From: Steromphala cineraria
Taxonomy: Eukaryota > Mollusca > Gastropoda > Trochida > Trochidae
Assembly: GCA_916613615.1 (NCBI GenBank)
Contig: OU744725.1
Coordinates: forward strand, 72,758,868-72,822,867
DNA length: 64,000 nucleotides
Direction: 5' to 3'
This document shows, piece by piece, positions 45,521-58,720 of this stretch; positions within the stretch are counted from its first letter, which is position 1; each line of letters starts with the position of its first letter. The notes below the pieces were generated by a model. That model searched no databases and was not told the origin of the DNA. It saw only the letters and a program-made list of their open reading frames with translations. Made by a program: the position numbers and the translations under genes.

Positions 45521-48285
45521 ATTAACCCTAAGAGATCACATTATCAGGGACCCCACCATGTGTAGTGATTAACCCTAAGAGATCACATTATCAGGGACCC
45601 CGCCATGTGTAGTGATTAACCCTAAGAGATCACATTATCAGGGACCCCGCCATGTGTAGTGATTAACCCTAAGAGATCACATTATCAGGGACCCCGCCAT
45701 GTGTAGTGATTAACCCTTAAGAGATCACATTATCAGGGATCCCGCCTCGTGTAGTGATTAACCCTAAGAGATCACATTATCAGGGATCCCGCCATGTGTA
45801 GTGATTAACCCTAAGAGATCACATTATTAGGGATCCCGCCTTGTGTAGTGATTAACCCTAAGAGATCACATTATTAGGGATCCCGCCTTGTGTAGTGATT
45901 AACCCTAAGAGATCACATTATTAGGGATCTCACCATGTGTAGTGATTAACCCTAAGAGATCACATTATTAGGGATCCCGCCTTGTGTAGTGATTAACCCT
46001 AAGAGATCACATTATCAGGGATCCCGCCTCGTGTAGTGATTAACCCTAAGAGATCACATTATTAGGGATCCCGCCTTGTGTAGTGATTAACCCTAAGAGA
46101 TCACATTATTAGGGATCTCACCATGTGTAGTGATTAACCCTAAGAGATCACATTATCAGGGATCCCGCCATGTGTAGTGATTAACCCTAAGAGATCACAT
46201 TATCAGGGATCCCGCCATGTGTAGTGATTAACCCTAAGAGATCACATTATCAGGGATCCCGCCATGTGTAGTGATTAACCCTAAGAGATCACATTATTAG
46301 GGATCTCACCATGTGTAGTGATTAACCCTAAGAGATCACATTATCAGGGATCCCGCCATGTGTAGTGATTAACCCTAAGAGATCACATTATCAGGGATCT
46401 CACCATGTGTAGTGATTAACCCTAAGAGATCACATTATCAGGAATCCCGCCATGTGTAGTGATTAACCCTAAGAGATCACATTATTAGGGATCCCGCCTT
46501 GTGTAGTGATTAACCCTAAGAGATGACATTATCAGGGATCCCGCCATGTGTAGTGATTAACCCTAAGAGATCACATTATCAGGAATCCCGCCATGTGTAG
46601 TGATTAACCCTAAGAGATCACATTATTAGGGATCCCGCCTTGTGTAGTGATTAACCCTAAGAGATGACATTATCAGGGATCCCGCCATGTGTAGTGATTA
46701 ACCCTAAGAGATGACATTATCAGGGATCCCGCCATGTGTAGTGATTAACCCTTAAGAGATCACATTATCAGGGATCCCGCCATGTGTAGTGATTAACCCT
46801 AAGAGATCACATTATCAGGGATCCCGCCATGTGTAGTGATTAACCCTAAGAGATCACATTATCAGGGATCCCGCCATGTGTAGTGATTAACCCTAAGAGA
46901 TCACATTATTAGGGATCTCACCATGTGTAGTGATTAACCCTAAGAGATCACATTATTAGGGATCCCGCCTTGTGTAGTGATTAACCCTAAGAGATCACAT
47001 TATCAGGGATCCCGCCATGTGTAGTGATTAACCCTAAGAGATCACATTATCAGGGATCCCGCCATGTGTAGTGATTAACCCTAAGAGATGACATTATCAG
47101 GGATCCCGCCATGTGTAGTGATTAACCCTAAGAGATCACATTATCAGGAATCCCGCCATGTGTAGTGATTAACCCTAAGAGATGACATTATCAGGGATCC
47201 CGCCATGTGTAGTGATTAACCCTAAGAGATGACATTATCAGGGATCTCACCATGTGTAGTGATTAACCCTAAGAGATCACATTATCAGGGATCCCGCCAT
47301 GTGTAGTGATTAACCCTAAGAGATCACATTATCAGGGATCTCACCATGTGTAGTGATTAACCCTAAGAGATCACATTATTAGGGATCTCACCATGTGTAG
47401 TGATTAACCCTAAGAGATCACATTATTAGGGATCTCACCATGTGTAGTGATTAACCCTAAGAGATCACATTATCAGGGATCCCGCCATGTGTAGTGATTA
47501 ACCCTAAGAGATCACATTATCAGGGATCCCGCCATGTGTAGTGATTAACCCTAAGAGATCACATTATCAGGGATCTCACCATGTGTAGTGATTAACCCTA
47601 AGAGATCACATTATTAGGGATCTCACCATGTGTAGTGATTAACCCTAAGAGATCACATTATTAGGGATCTCACCATGTGTAGTGATTAACCCTAAGAGAT
47701 CACATTATCAGGGATCCCGCCATGTGTAGTGATTAACCCTAAGAGATCACATTATCAGGGATCCCGCCATGTGTAGTGATTAACCCTAAGAGATCACATT
47801 ATCAGGGATCTCACCATGTGTAGTGATTAACCCTAAGAGATCACATTATTAGGGATCCCGCCATGTGTAGTGATTAACCCTAAGAGATCACATTATCAGG
47901 GATCTCACCATGTGTAGTGATTAACCCTAAGAGATCACATTATTAGGGATCTCACCATGTGTAGTGATTAACCCTAAGAGATCACATTATTAGGGATCCC
48001 GCCTTGTGTAGTGATTAACCCTAAGAGATCACATTATCAGGGATCTCACCATGTGTAGTGATTAACCCTAAGAGATCACATTATTAGGGATCCTGCCTTG
48101 TGTAGTGATTAACCCTAAGAGATCACATTATTAGGGATCCCGCCTTGTGTAGTGATTAACCCTAAGAGATCACATTATTAGGGATCTCACCATGTGTAGT
48201 GATTAACCCTAAGAGATCACATTATTAGGGATCCCGCCTTGTGTAGTGATTAACCCTAAGAGATCACATTATCAGGGATCCCGCC
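45521..48285 (+). repeat. 47-bp satellite array, about 59 units
   Basis: The unit of 47 bp starts TGTGTAGTGATTAACCCTAA and ends GGGATCCCGCC plus ATG, TTG or TCG. Variants: TATCAGGG or TATTAGGG; GGGATCCCGCC, GGGATCTCACC, GGAATCCCGCC or GGGACCCCGCC; GATCACA or GATGACA; and two to three units with an extra T (CCCTTAAG). Every unit holds CCCTAA, and the T variants also hold TTAGGG 12 bp further on. No open frame survives, since each unit carries TAGTGA and 47 is not a multiple of 3. Confidence 0.95.
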
Positions 48286-50485
48286 GAGAGCTTGGCAACC
48301 TTGTCTTCATAAGCGAATTGTTCTACACACAACAAGGCTTGATGCTATGCTAAACTGAGTTTCAACCACCCATTGTTCACTAGTTACAACGGATGCTAGC
48401 AGGTTTTGTTGCAGGCTTTCTGTCTGCGAAAATACTAAACGTTCTTGAAAAGGGTGAAACTTGTAATTACCCATATCCTCATTATCAAGGAAAACGCAAA
48501 AAGTGTCCTTTTGTTCTAAAAGAGGTTTAAATTTAAAGTTAATTCCAAATGACTTGTGAAGTTATGGCAATATTAATAACAGTTAACTGAAGTAAACTTT
48601 TATGAAATGTGTTCTTCAAAATATTATACTTTAATATCAACTAGTTTAGTAAAGTTAGATCTATAAAATATATATAAATTCAGTATTCATTTCGATGACA
48701 ATAACAAAATAGGAATTTCGCCTGAAATACCTAATGAAACATATGATTATATATTTTTAAAATGACAAAATTCGGGATTTATGGGTATCTTTTTGTATTG
48801 AATTTAGAGATTTTGATTTATATCATGCAATGTTAAAAGCCAGGCAACGACGTACCAAACATTTCTTGTTGTTTTCCTACCTGACGTTTCATATTATCTG
48901 AATATAACATTCAATAATCGATCTCTTTTAGTTGTTATATTTCAAATGACCAATAGTATTGTTATATGCTATAAGATGAAACATTTAAATCACGAAATCA
49001 TCAATGCAATGAATTTTTACAAACCACTTAAAAAAACAAACATATAAAGATAATAAAGAATGTTTGTTTTATGACAGGTTACAGTTAGCAATGAACAAGT
49101 TGTTGTTCCGTAAATTGTGAAATTGATAACTTACAAAATGATGATGAATATCCAAGAGCAAAAGCCAGAAACACTTCTTTAATAGAAGACTACGAGGAAT
49201 ATACAAGCTTACCCATATGGTTGAAAATAAGCTGTGACATATTTTCAATATGAGCACTAGTGCATATATCACTTTTGTCTAGCAACGGTTGTTGTAGCCC
49301 GAGTTCCCGTATATTTTCGCCTGTGACGTCATAACATCAATATTCGTGACGTCACTGTAGCCGGCCGTCGCAAGGGAAGCGGCAAGTTTCTTTGATTATT
49401 CTAAGATGGTAATATGGAATAGAATCGGTAATAAAGAAATTATTACTGTCGGGAGTGTGTCATATGATTTTTACGAAACTCGTGCAAATTTGTGTTATTA
49501 TGTATTCCTATTATTGTGAATAAATCATGTCAACTGTCATATCAAATAAATGCTTAATCTTTCAAATTGAATACCACAACTATGGACATACCATGGTTTG
49601 CCAGTTAGTTTTAACATCAAACTTACAACGAGAGTTCACTTATAACTACACAGCTTTGATTCATATGCTGACAAGAAATGAATCATCCTATTTATGCCCG
49701 TATAATACTTGCGTATATGCTTCCTGATATTTACGAGTGTCATCAAAAAATCTATTTTGTAGTAGTCATTCCTTTGTGACAAATGATGCTCTCAAAGAAT
49801 GCTATCATGTGTGTAGATTTATTCGTATGCCTAAACTCTTCCCTTGTCACAAGTGTTAAGTATCTTGTAACAGTACATACAATATGAATGTTGAAATGGT
49901 TGAAGGAAACATGGCATCTGATTTTAGAATTTCACTTATTGCTTTTGATTTGATCTTGTCACGTGTTGTTGCTTGTTTCACAAGATGGTATTAAATTAAA
50001 CACTGTAATGCAGCTTCAAATCTTTCAATGTCACAATTCTGAGGTGTCAGTTATCTTTTCTTGTCACAACGTGTTAGTCAATATATATATTGTTTCATAT
50101 GGAATTCTGGATCATGCAAATGTTATAGCTTATTCTGTTATCGTCCATTTCACAGGATCTACCAGTTTCAGGTCATGACAATGCTTTTTTCCAGTCAAAT
50201 AACAATTGTGCTACTTTTGTTCCCCTCCATATCACAGTGTGCGACTTTATCATCCTGGTCGGTGGTGGTATCACATGGAATTGTAATACACTTTACCACA
50301 TTCATCATGCTCAACATGTTACATAATGTACTCAGATGATATCCACTGAGCAGTTATCAGTTTGTGTATGTTGAGTCAGTCACACAATAGTGTTTGGATG
50401 TAATTATCAAGAACAGTTATAAGAGAAAACGTCATTTAGTCAGTCATTAGTATTTTGGCAATTTCGAGTTCTTCTAGTCTAGTCT
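48286..50485. other. No gene; CRE-bearing block near 49300
   Basis: Perfect TGACGTCA at 49324-49331 and 49347-49354, in a GC-richer block (about 49285-49390) that resembles the CRE-bearing small elements elsewhere but has no clear ends. Open frames at 49527-49727 and 49963-50339 show no domain. Confidence 0.45.
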
Positions 50486-53057
50486 TCATGTTATATTTTT
50501 GTAATATTCAAAGCCTGTTCCCTCCTTGATTCTCGTGTCAAGATGTAACACTTTCTCTGTGGCCATCTCACAGCGATGTAGTTTCCGTGGACTGGGACTG
50601 ATCTGATAGTTGAATGATTCACACCGAGGATGTTTGGCACAGAGGATAGCACACTCCACTGCACTGTGCACCTGTGGAGGAGACAAAGAGGAAATGAATA
50701 CAATCTGTGTGCAAGTTATTTGATCAAACATATCTTTCATTGGAAGATTAAGACCAACTAATCAATGACCAAGAAATAAAGAAACATTGATGAAGTACTA
50801 CCTACAAATATGGTATTTCATTTACTTTATCTGGTTGTAATTTCAAATGCAAAGAGAGTGTATAAACTTTTTGGTCAAAACAGTTTAAAAATAAAAAATT
50901 ATGCATTTGCCTTTAAAGACTTAATCGGTGTTACTAAGATACTTGTGACATAGAAATGTACTGACATTATCGAAACAATATCTTTGTTTAAAAGGTTCAG
51001 AGTTTGTACCAGGTGTAAAATGACTACTCACAGGTACAACAGGGACCTTTCTCCGACAGGTGTCTCTACTCCAGGTTCTGCACAGACTCCCCACCTGACC
51101 AGGTACAACACGATACCTGGCGTTCAGCTCACCTGGCAGGTACAAACTTAATTTATAATATATATATGGCAATTAAAACGGTACTGGTGGACCTTAACTC
51201 ATAAATTAAAATGTGGACAATACGCATTTAATTGTAATGTTTTCACACTACCAACTGTCTTTTCATTGAATAATCCTTTTTGCTAATTTAGTCTAATTCA
51301 AATATAGAACCAGCCTCATGGGGCAAATTAAAACTTACTTACTTGTAAAATTCATAGCTGTCTTTAGGAATTTTTTCTTGAATGGACTCTGTATCATACT
51401 TAATGCGGATCAAAGTTTTCTTAAATGATATTGATACAACTGATACTTCATGGTCAGACACCTGGTTGATATGTTACACATAACAAAAACCTTCAGTAAA
51501 CATGTGATAATATCCATTTGCTTGTCATTCGATGAGAATGAATGTTTAAAAAGTTCATTTTAAACTGATAATATACCTAATCATATTATATGATTTATCT
51601 TAATCATTACAGGTGTTTGACCCTTTGACATAATGCAATAGTGCATAACAAAATAAACGAATTTTGATATCGACATGTATGATAATAATAAAAGATGTTT
51701 ATGACACAAATCGTTTACATGCTCATATCATTAATCATTAGAGATAAATTTCAATTTGATAGTGATCAAATGACAATGTCATATATGAGCCCACACTATC
51801 TTGAATAGTACAGTTTCAGGCGAGTTGGTTAGCTGTTGGTATGGTCATTGCTGGCGGTGTTGCCCGACCTTGAGGGTGTGGGTTCGAATCTTGAATGGGA
51901 CTCGGCCCGAAAAATTACAAGAATCTGTACTATTCAAGATAATGTTATCCCAATTATAACATTGTTATATCATTAATCATGTCTGACCTTTATACCTTTT
52001 ACTGCTTTGTACATTCAAGAACCTGGTAACTATTTGATTTAGTTTGGAAAAATCGTATACAACTAATCAGTTTTGTTCAAACTGCCATTGTGATCAAGAA
52101 ATACAGAAATGTCATCCTCAAGTTAGAATAAAAAATCAACGAATATATGATGTTATTTTTCAAGTCAAGATGTATTTATCAACTAGTGTATTTTCTTTAT
52201 CCTGTTAACAATGGGAAGACTGAAGTGTCTAAATAGAATTTGGATCAAAATATAATATGATGATAACAACTCCTGTTATCAAATTAAAGATATAGAAATG
52301 AAATACTTTTTAATATTCGTCGATTTTATGTATTCAGATAGTAAACCATGCATGATTAAGCGACTTTAAAAAACTTAATCATGACAAAATATGATCTTGC
52401 TATTTATATTCTTTATTTAAACACGTGAAAAGGAACATTTACAATTAGTTCTGTGGAGTTAAATGTTGTGTGATTCAGAGAAATACTTTTCAATAATGAA
52501 TAACTTTTTGACACATATTATACAGAGCTTTTATTTTAGATTAAACAAGTTAAATGCTTGAACAGAATTTCGACATGTTTTGTTAATTGAATATCTAAGC
52601 TATAATTTATCAGTATAGAAATAGTGTATTTCCAACATTTCATGTTTTTCCTGTTCCTGAGAGCTACAAATATTATTCTCCAAAAACAAATCCTTTCACA
52701 GCCAATTACTCTTTCAAATGTTATTTTATCTTTGTTTGAAATGACAGTATACAGCAATTATGTACATAACTTCAAGTTGATCATTCAATGGTTTCTTTTA
52801 TAGAATTGTTTTATATATAAAATTTGGACATTCCCTAAAGCAACATAAAATCATTGTAATATACACATCAATATTTTGAAATGCTTAAAAAACTCATGGT
52901 TATTTAGATAATGTGATTGATTCGTGAAAATTGTGTCAAGAACGAAAATCGAGTTTTTCATTTCTAGAAATATAATTAACACAAACGTACCTGATGTTTG
53001 CTGTATGAAAATTCCAATCAGACCAAGAACCAGCACCAGGACCCCGCCTCTATCCAT
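50486..53057 (-). CDS. Secreted single-PAN/Apple-domain protein, copy B
   Basis: Exons 52991-53057, 51032-51132 and 50486-50671 have the same lengths (67, 101 and 186 nt) and phases as copy A, giving 117 residues. Donors GTACGT and GTGAGT. The signal peptide is MDRGGVLVLVLGLIGIFIQQ..., differing from A at a few positions (Arg to Gly, Leu to Ile, Thr to Ser). Exon 2 is identical to A as far as I can read. Exon 3 differs by one amino acid (HLDTR for HLETR) and one silent change. Four PAN cysteines, the SLCRTWSRDTC pair and the terminal NIT sequon are all kept. The first ~100 bp of intron 2 are also shared with A; elsewhere introns differ, and this gene is shorter. Function as for copy A: an extracellular protein- or glycan-binding module with unknown partner. 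Confidence 0.85.
51797..51941 (+). mobile_element. tRNA-like sequence enclosed by perfect 17-bp inverted repeats
   Basis: Ends TATCTTGAATAGTACAG (51797-51813) and CTGTACTATTCAAGATA (51925-51941). Between them lie GAGTTGGTTAGC (tRNA D-arm/A-box-like) and GGGTTCGAATC (B box, about 51880). This looks like a SINE head or tRNA pseudogene carried by a TIR element. It lies in intron 1 of copy B. No intact tRNA cloverleaf is evident. Confidence 0.55.
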
Positions 53058-53215
53058 CCCCTACCTCCAGTGTACTGATATCTCCCTGTACACTCCCCAA
53101 CAGCTCTCCTGTATCCAACATTCCAGCCTGAGTGCTGTGAGCAGACTGGACAACTGTAGCAGCGGAGGATTGAAGCATCTCTACCACATCGATTAGCTGG
53201 GGTTGGATGTCTCTC
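53058..53215 (-). promoter_or_regulatory. 5' flank of copy B
   Basis: About 160 bp directly upstream of the ATG match the flank of copy A (CCCCTACCTCCAGTGTACTG, CTCTCCTGTATCCAACATTC and CAACTGTAGCAGCGGAGGA on the plus strand). Beyond about 53215 the two copies share nothing I can see, so this is the minimal shared 5' UTR or promoter. Confidence 0.5.
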
Positions 53216-55516
53216 TAGCATAGGCGCAGGGTCTCATAGTTGAGGAGCCTGCATGGCATTACTCTGGTGTCTAGCTGCAGTAAAAATGGCATCTATTATC
53301 AGCAAGGAGTGTATATCATGTTGTATCAAGGTGAGGCTCAATAGTCAAGGGCAATTGTGTGGCATCTAAGGACGGTTGTCAATTAAATGTCCTAAACTTG
53401 TTTGAATGGTTAATGAGGTTAACTCGTGTTTTTTTCATCAACATTGAATGTCCTTTGCATGAGATCGTATTAGACTTGATGGATGTAAATAATATAATCT
53501 TATCCGTCTCTATTGTAATTATTTGAGGATTCATGTTTAACAGCGACAAAAACCTGCTTTCCGGACAGAAACATTAATAAGGACGCATTAATGAAGACGC
53601 AATGTAAAGCATGTTGAAATCTTGCTCAAATCACACATTTTTCTTAAATGACAAAAATACAACCCATAACCACTATTCATTTAGGAGGGCAATAGAGCTA
53701 CAAGACCAAATAAGACCAAATTTAGATCATGCTAAACAATAAAAACTGTCAGCATAATGAATTAAATGTATCTGAAATATCATTTAATTTCAACACCGAA
53801 GTACTAACCTTTTACTAAAAAGTACCAGTTTGCACAGTAATCTTTCAATTTGTAAATTTCCCAAAAAAATTAAAACCCCTTCATTCTGAGAAAGAGAGAA
53901 ATAATGTTTCTGTTTTTGTCTGTTAAACTAATCAATAACAGATAATGGTAATCTCATAATTTAATTCTGTCCATGGCAAGTGTTTGAAGAAAATATTCAA
54001 TACTATTCAGAATAGTATTGGTAACTACCTTTTTGATAAAACTGGCTTTCACCTGAAAGTAATCCAAACAAGATATATAGTGACTATTCTATCTCATCGA
54101 GTGGAGTGAGAAAGGGATATTTTTACGAGTGACACTTTTTCACTTCACGAGATGAGATAGAAATGATATTCCGCAAAAACAATGAAATGGTCTAATTATT
54201 ATATAATTTTAAGATCATAAAACGCAGTCGGAAGGCAAAGTTTTGCTGTTGTGGTGAATGGCAGTCTAGCAACTCCATTTATCCTTTCTCGGTAAAAAAA
54301 TAGTTCGATAGAAATAATTCGATATCTATTTGGAAATGGTTTTGGGAAAACATATTATTTGTGAATGTTTATTAAAATCAGATCAGAATATTTTTGGGTT
54401 TCAGTGAGTGAAGCGCTGTGTCGGTGTGACACAAGTTTCGCTTCGTTAATATATTTTGCGATAAAATGAACAATTATTAACTACAGAAACAAGATGTGAA
54501 CTTCTGTGGCTTTTCAAAATCGAAGGATACATTGGCACAGCAAAATGTTAACAGTTGCATATCGAAAACAATGTAAAGAGTCGTTTTTCTTCAATCCTAA
54601 ACAACGCCGTGACGCGATTCTTGCAAACTATAAATGTCACTGATGGTTATAATTGATAATCATTGAACAGATGAAACGGCAGCTTGATTTTCTCAGAATG
54701 TTGACAAATATGTTTTAATTTTTGTTGTTGTAGAAGTTGGTTCCATTCCGACTCCATTGTCTCTAATTATTTTTCTCAAAGCCAACAAAGGTATAAAATT
54801 GAAAAGAAACATACTTATGTCGTGATCTTTTCATCATTTTCACAAAAATACTCACGATTCTTAAATCAAATGCAACTTTCCTTCTTTGCAAATCAACTTC
54901 ATATAACAAAGTGTAACAGGTGTTGTTTTACCAACTGCAGAGAAACTACATGTCCGTGTGATATGACTTTGCGTTGTGTGATTTTTTACCTATGTGCGTG
55001 TTTCTCTCAGATTTGAATGTATAAAATGGCACCTTCATTCATCAACTGGTAAACCATAAACACGCTGTTTCCCGGTTACAGGATGCAGCCTCATGATAAA
55101 TGACATAATAAAAATTACCAACACCAATTTTATTACAACTAGAAACTCAACAGAAAGCAAAATATACAACATGTACAATACAACAACTTGTACGAGACAA
55201 ATATGCTGTGGAGCAGACAATACAAAAACATACAAAACAACCTAACCTATATATTTCTTACCATCTAAAAATCCCTCCTTACTAAACCTAGCCTAAATCC
55301 CAAATAACTTAGACGACGCTGTTTCATCCCGAAACAAGTGCTGTTCCATCTCAGAACAAGCCCTACCCCCTATCACAGAACATGGCAGATGTTAGCCGAT
55401 CGCCGGCCGAGCAAGGCAATGAACTCACAGTGAAGGCCACCATTTATACCCTGCCTTGGGCCTATCCCACTAGTTGAAGAACACCCCTGCTACCTGAATG
55501 GATTAGTCCTATAGCC
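53216..55516. other. No gene; hairpin and a GC-richer block
   Basis: A hairpin lies at 54089-54160. About 55300-55500 is GC-richer (GATCGCCGGCCGAGCAAGGC), preceded by A-rich sequence; it could be a decayed retroelement end on the minus strand, but no motif supports this. Confidence 0.4.
54089..54160. mobile_element. Small hairpin element
   Basis: Arms CTATCTCATCGAGTGGAGTG (54089) and CACTTCACGAGATGAGATAG (ending 54160) pair almost fully, separated by about 25 bp. Confidence 0.6.
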
Positions 55517-55519
55517 TAA

Positions 55520-56163
55520 TGCCCCTATTTCACTACGAGAGGAATTCTCACGAATCGCCACGATAGAGAAATATTTCACATTCGTGAACATTCGTAGACA
55601 ATTCGTGATTTATTCTTGTGATTCGTAATGAATTCGTGATTGATTCGGCAATATTCTTACAATTCGTGGCATTCGTGAAATTTTTTTTGTTTGTCAAAAG
55701 ATTTTCCCGAATCAACTACGAATTTTGTTATCGTAGTTGTCTCGTAAACTATTCGTAATTAATTCGGGTCATTCGTAACAAATTCGTAACGAGTTCTTGG
55801 AAATTCGTGGTTGATATTTTTGATGGTCTCTGCCCGAATTATTTACGAATCATCTACGAAACAGTCACGAATTATCGTAATCTATTCCTACATCATTTGT
55901 GATATCGTATCATATTCGTGAAAATTCGTAGTATATTCGTAGTTGTTTCGTAGTTATATCGTACAATTCGTACATAATTCGTAAGCAATTCGTATTGGTT
56001 TCGTAGTGTTTTAGCATGAAATGCTATGAATTTTCGTAAACGTTTCGTACAAGTGAAATTGCAATTTACGAATGTTGCCGAATATTCAATAATATTCACG
56101 AATTTTAACAATCACCTATTCGTGGCGATTCGTGAGAATTCCTCTCGTAGTGAAATAGGGGCA
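55520..56163. mobile_element. 644-bp element with long TIRs and ATTCGTA-word interior
   Basis: TIRs of at least 40 bp, starting TGCCCCTATTTCACTACGAG, perfect as far as I can read, flanked by TAA (55517-55519 and 56164-56166). A 3-bp TWA target suits PIF/Harbinger-type MITEs. The interior is almost entirely made of ATTCGTA/TACGAAT/ATTCGTG words at irregular spacing. No coding capacity; a 72-codon open frame is a by-product. Confidence 0.85.
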
Positions 56164-56166
56164 TAA

Positions 56167-57770
56167 CAGAGTGACAGTGACTGCATGTCATGCAATAAGT
56201 TGATGTATATTTCAGTCACTGCCTTATCACTACACCGCTTTCCAAAATTATGAATAATAACTTTTTTTTAATACCTCTTTATATCGCCCCCGTTACAAAA
56301 GGTAAAAGTCTCATGAGGTATATTTAACATTAAGATTAATATTTGAACTTTGTTAACAGTGAAATGTTGATAAAAAATGCAAAAACAACCCCTTTGAAAC
56401 TGTCAAGTACTATATACAAAGACAGTAATTTACAAACATTGGGTCTTTTGGTTTGGCTAGAAGGGTTGTTCAATGTTTGACTTTGACAATGTTTGACAAT
56501 GTTTGAAGTTTAAAAGACTTATATTAATGTGTATGTAGGTTAGTAGATCAAAACCGATCCCATTTACTTTAATGTACTTGCTATTGTAAAGTACAAGCAA
56601 TGAAGATAAGTAGATGAAAACCGAAACCATTTACTTTAATGTAGTTCTTCCTCATACACTGGTAAATCAAGAAATCGATAGATACATTATATATCGATTG
56701 AAGATTTCAATGGTTACTGAGGTACAAAAAAACAGTTTACACCTCAGTTGATTTTTTCATATATAAATATCAGGGGATTTCCAAAAGAAACTGAGGTGTG
56801 GCATTGACACAATTTATTATTCATTTCGAGTAGTTTTTAAATAGAATATTGTTATCTTATAGTCAACCATGGGATGTATACTTTAGAAAAGACCTCCAAC
56901 TATCATGTTCAGTAATGCTACATATTCATGCATATAACGGTAAAACGGAGTTTAAAAATAATGAATAAGACACACAGACTTATTAATCTATGATTCGCAG
57001 CAGCTCATAATGGCCTCTCATCTGACATTTGAACACCTAAACCTCTCATATGGTTTTCATTGAGATTGTACTTAAAAAGGAAATGTTGGCTTTAGAATGC
57101 AATACAGGGTCAGTTGCAATATAGTTAGTTTTCTAGTTATCTTTTGACAGATTTAATTGAAGTCTGCATAAGGTCCATGGACAAGAAAGATGCCAGTTAT
57201 TAACCTATTGATTACTTTTCTTCAGTGGGTTCATGCTCTTTTGTAAGTTTCTAAATAGGTAATTATAAATTAGTTTTTCATAGTTGATGGAAACAAATAT
57301 GTTTTCTTTGTTTTGTACCAACCAAATGTCAATACTACATTTCCATTTTTTTAAATTAAAATTAGTATAAGTAAATAATCATAACATAAGTAAGTACAAT
57401 GAGAAATGAAACAAAGAAAAGTCACTTATACTTAATATGGTTGCCATTTATTATCTTGTTGAGCACTGTGAAACTGTTTTGTGGAAATGAGAATAGATAA
57501 CTTTTATTAACAGATCCTTAAGACAACTTTGCTAGATTAGATATTTAACAATTTGCAGTTTTGTAGTTTCATTTGTCTTAAATTTCATTTATAAAGCTAA
57601 ACTGAAAGATAAGCGAGAACAATGCTGTAAGAAGAAAAACAATTGTTTTACATTATCATAATTAATTTGCGAAAATGTGTATGTAAGGGCTGTAGCAAAA
57701 CATCATATTTGAAAAAAGACATAAAGCCAGAACTCTTAAAAAAATACATTCAAATAATTTAGAAGGAGTG
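56167..57770. other. No gene seen
   Basis: AT-rich. A small direct repeat with AAAACCGAWMCCATTTACTT occurs at about 56550 and 56617. Nothing else recognised. Confidence 0.45.
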
Positions 57771-58165
57771 AAACTGATGAACTAAATTCAAACAGTTCAT
57801 AAAGAGTGTAACTGATGAACTCATCTTAAGACTAGTTGTCCCGGGAAGATTTAGTCGATAAGAACGCCATATCCTGCAGGGCAATTAGTACAAACCAGTA
57901 AAATGACGTTACTAGCCAACCCAATATCTTTACAAGCAATGAAGAGTCTGTAAGATTTACTGTTTTGCGCTTGAGTCCATTCCAGGCTGACTAGTTTCTT
58001 TCATTAGATTCACTATAGAAGGAACATGAAAAAGTCTCATTTATCTCGTTGAATCAAGGTAATGAATGACCATCCTTGGATACCAAATAAAATGAAGTTT
58101 TGCCAGGCTTCACACTAAGCTCCCACTGTTTGTTTGACACAGTAACTTCCAACACCAGTTAGTCG
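57771..58165 (+). repeat. Inverted copy of the PAN-gene 5' flank
   Basis: Reverse complement of the block at 38090-38345 and 38890-39150: GAAGATTTAGTCGATAAGAA, GTAAGATTTACTGTTTTG, AATCTCGTTGAATCAAGG-type words in the same order. It is cut off after TCGATGTGGT, before any exon 1. Confidence 0.75.
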
Positions 58166-58720
58166 ATGTGGTCTGCTTGGACTTTCTATATTATTCACAT
58201 TACGTTTGAGCTGAAAACTTTCTATTTGGAATTTTCATAAAGTTTTAATTCCTTTTTTTTGTTTTTACAGCATGTATCGGTATATAGTTCGCGATTTACA
58301 TTTATTTATTATCATAATTATGAAATATATCAATACCAGTATTCCTTTCCTTATCAAACTTGCAATTATTAAATTTTGCAAACTTGATATGGTAAGACCT
58401 TACTCAGTTGACAATGTGAACATAACGAACTTTCTTCAAATCAATTCTCATTGAATGAACAGATTGATTTTATCACATGTCTAGGGATTACTTTATTACG
58501 TTAGTTAAAGGTGTTTAACCTGGTGTAATCATACATACGGACCTTATCTCAATAACGGAATAGATATGATATTGATATTTAGAATTCTATCTCAATCTGA
58601 AATTGTATTGAACAAGGGTATAAGAGAATGCTAAAACATTCTGGCCATTATTCAGAAAATAAAACAAGCTGTAAAAAATGATATCTCAATTTAATATGTT
58701 TTGACAATTTGAAATGTATT

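Noticed and set aside
45521..48285. CRISPR-like array
   Set aside because: Units are contiguous 47-bp copies with no unique spacers, in an animal genome; it is a satellite.
45521..48285. Telomere or interstitial telomeric block
   Set aside because: CCCTAA and TTAGGG occur singly within a longer unit, never as tandem hexamers.
51830..51905. Functional tRNA gene
   Set aside because: A/B box-like words are present, but I could not form acceptor and anticodon stems; it is placed inside an inverted-repeat element.
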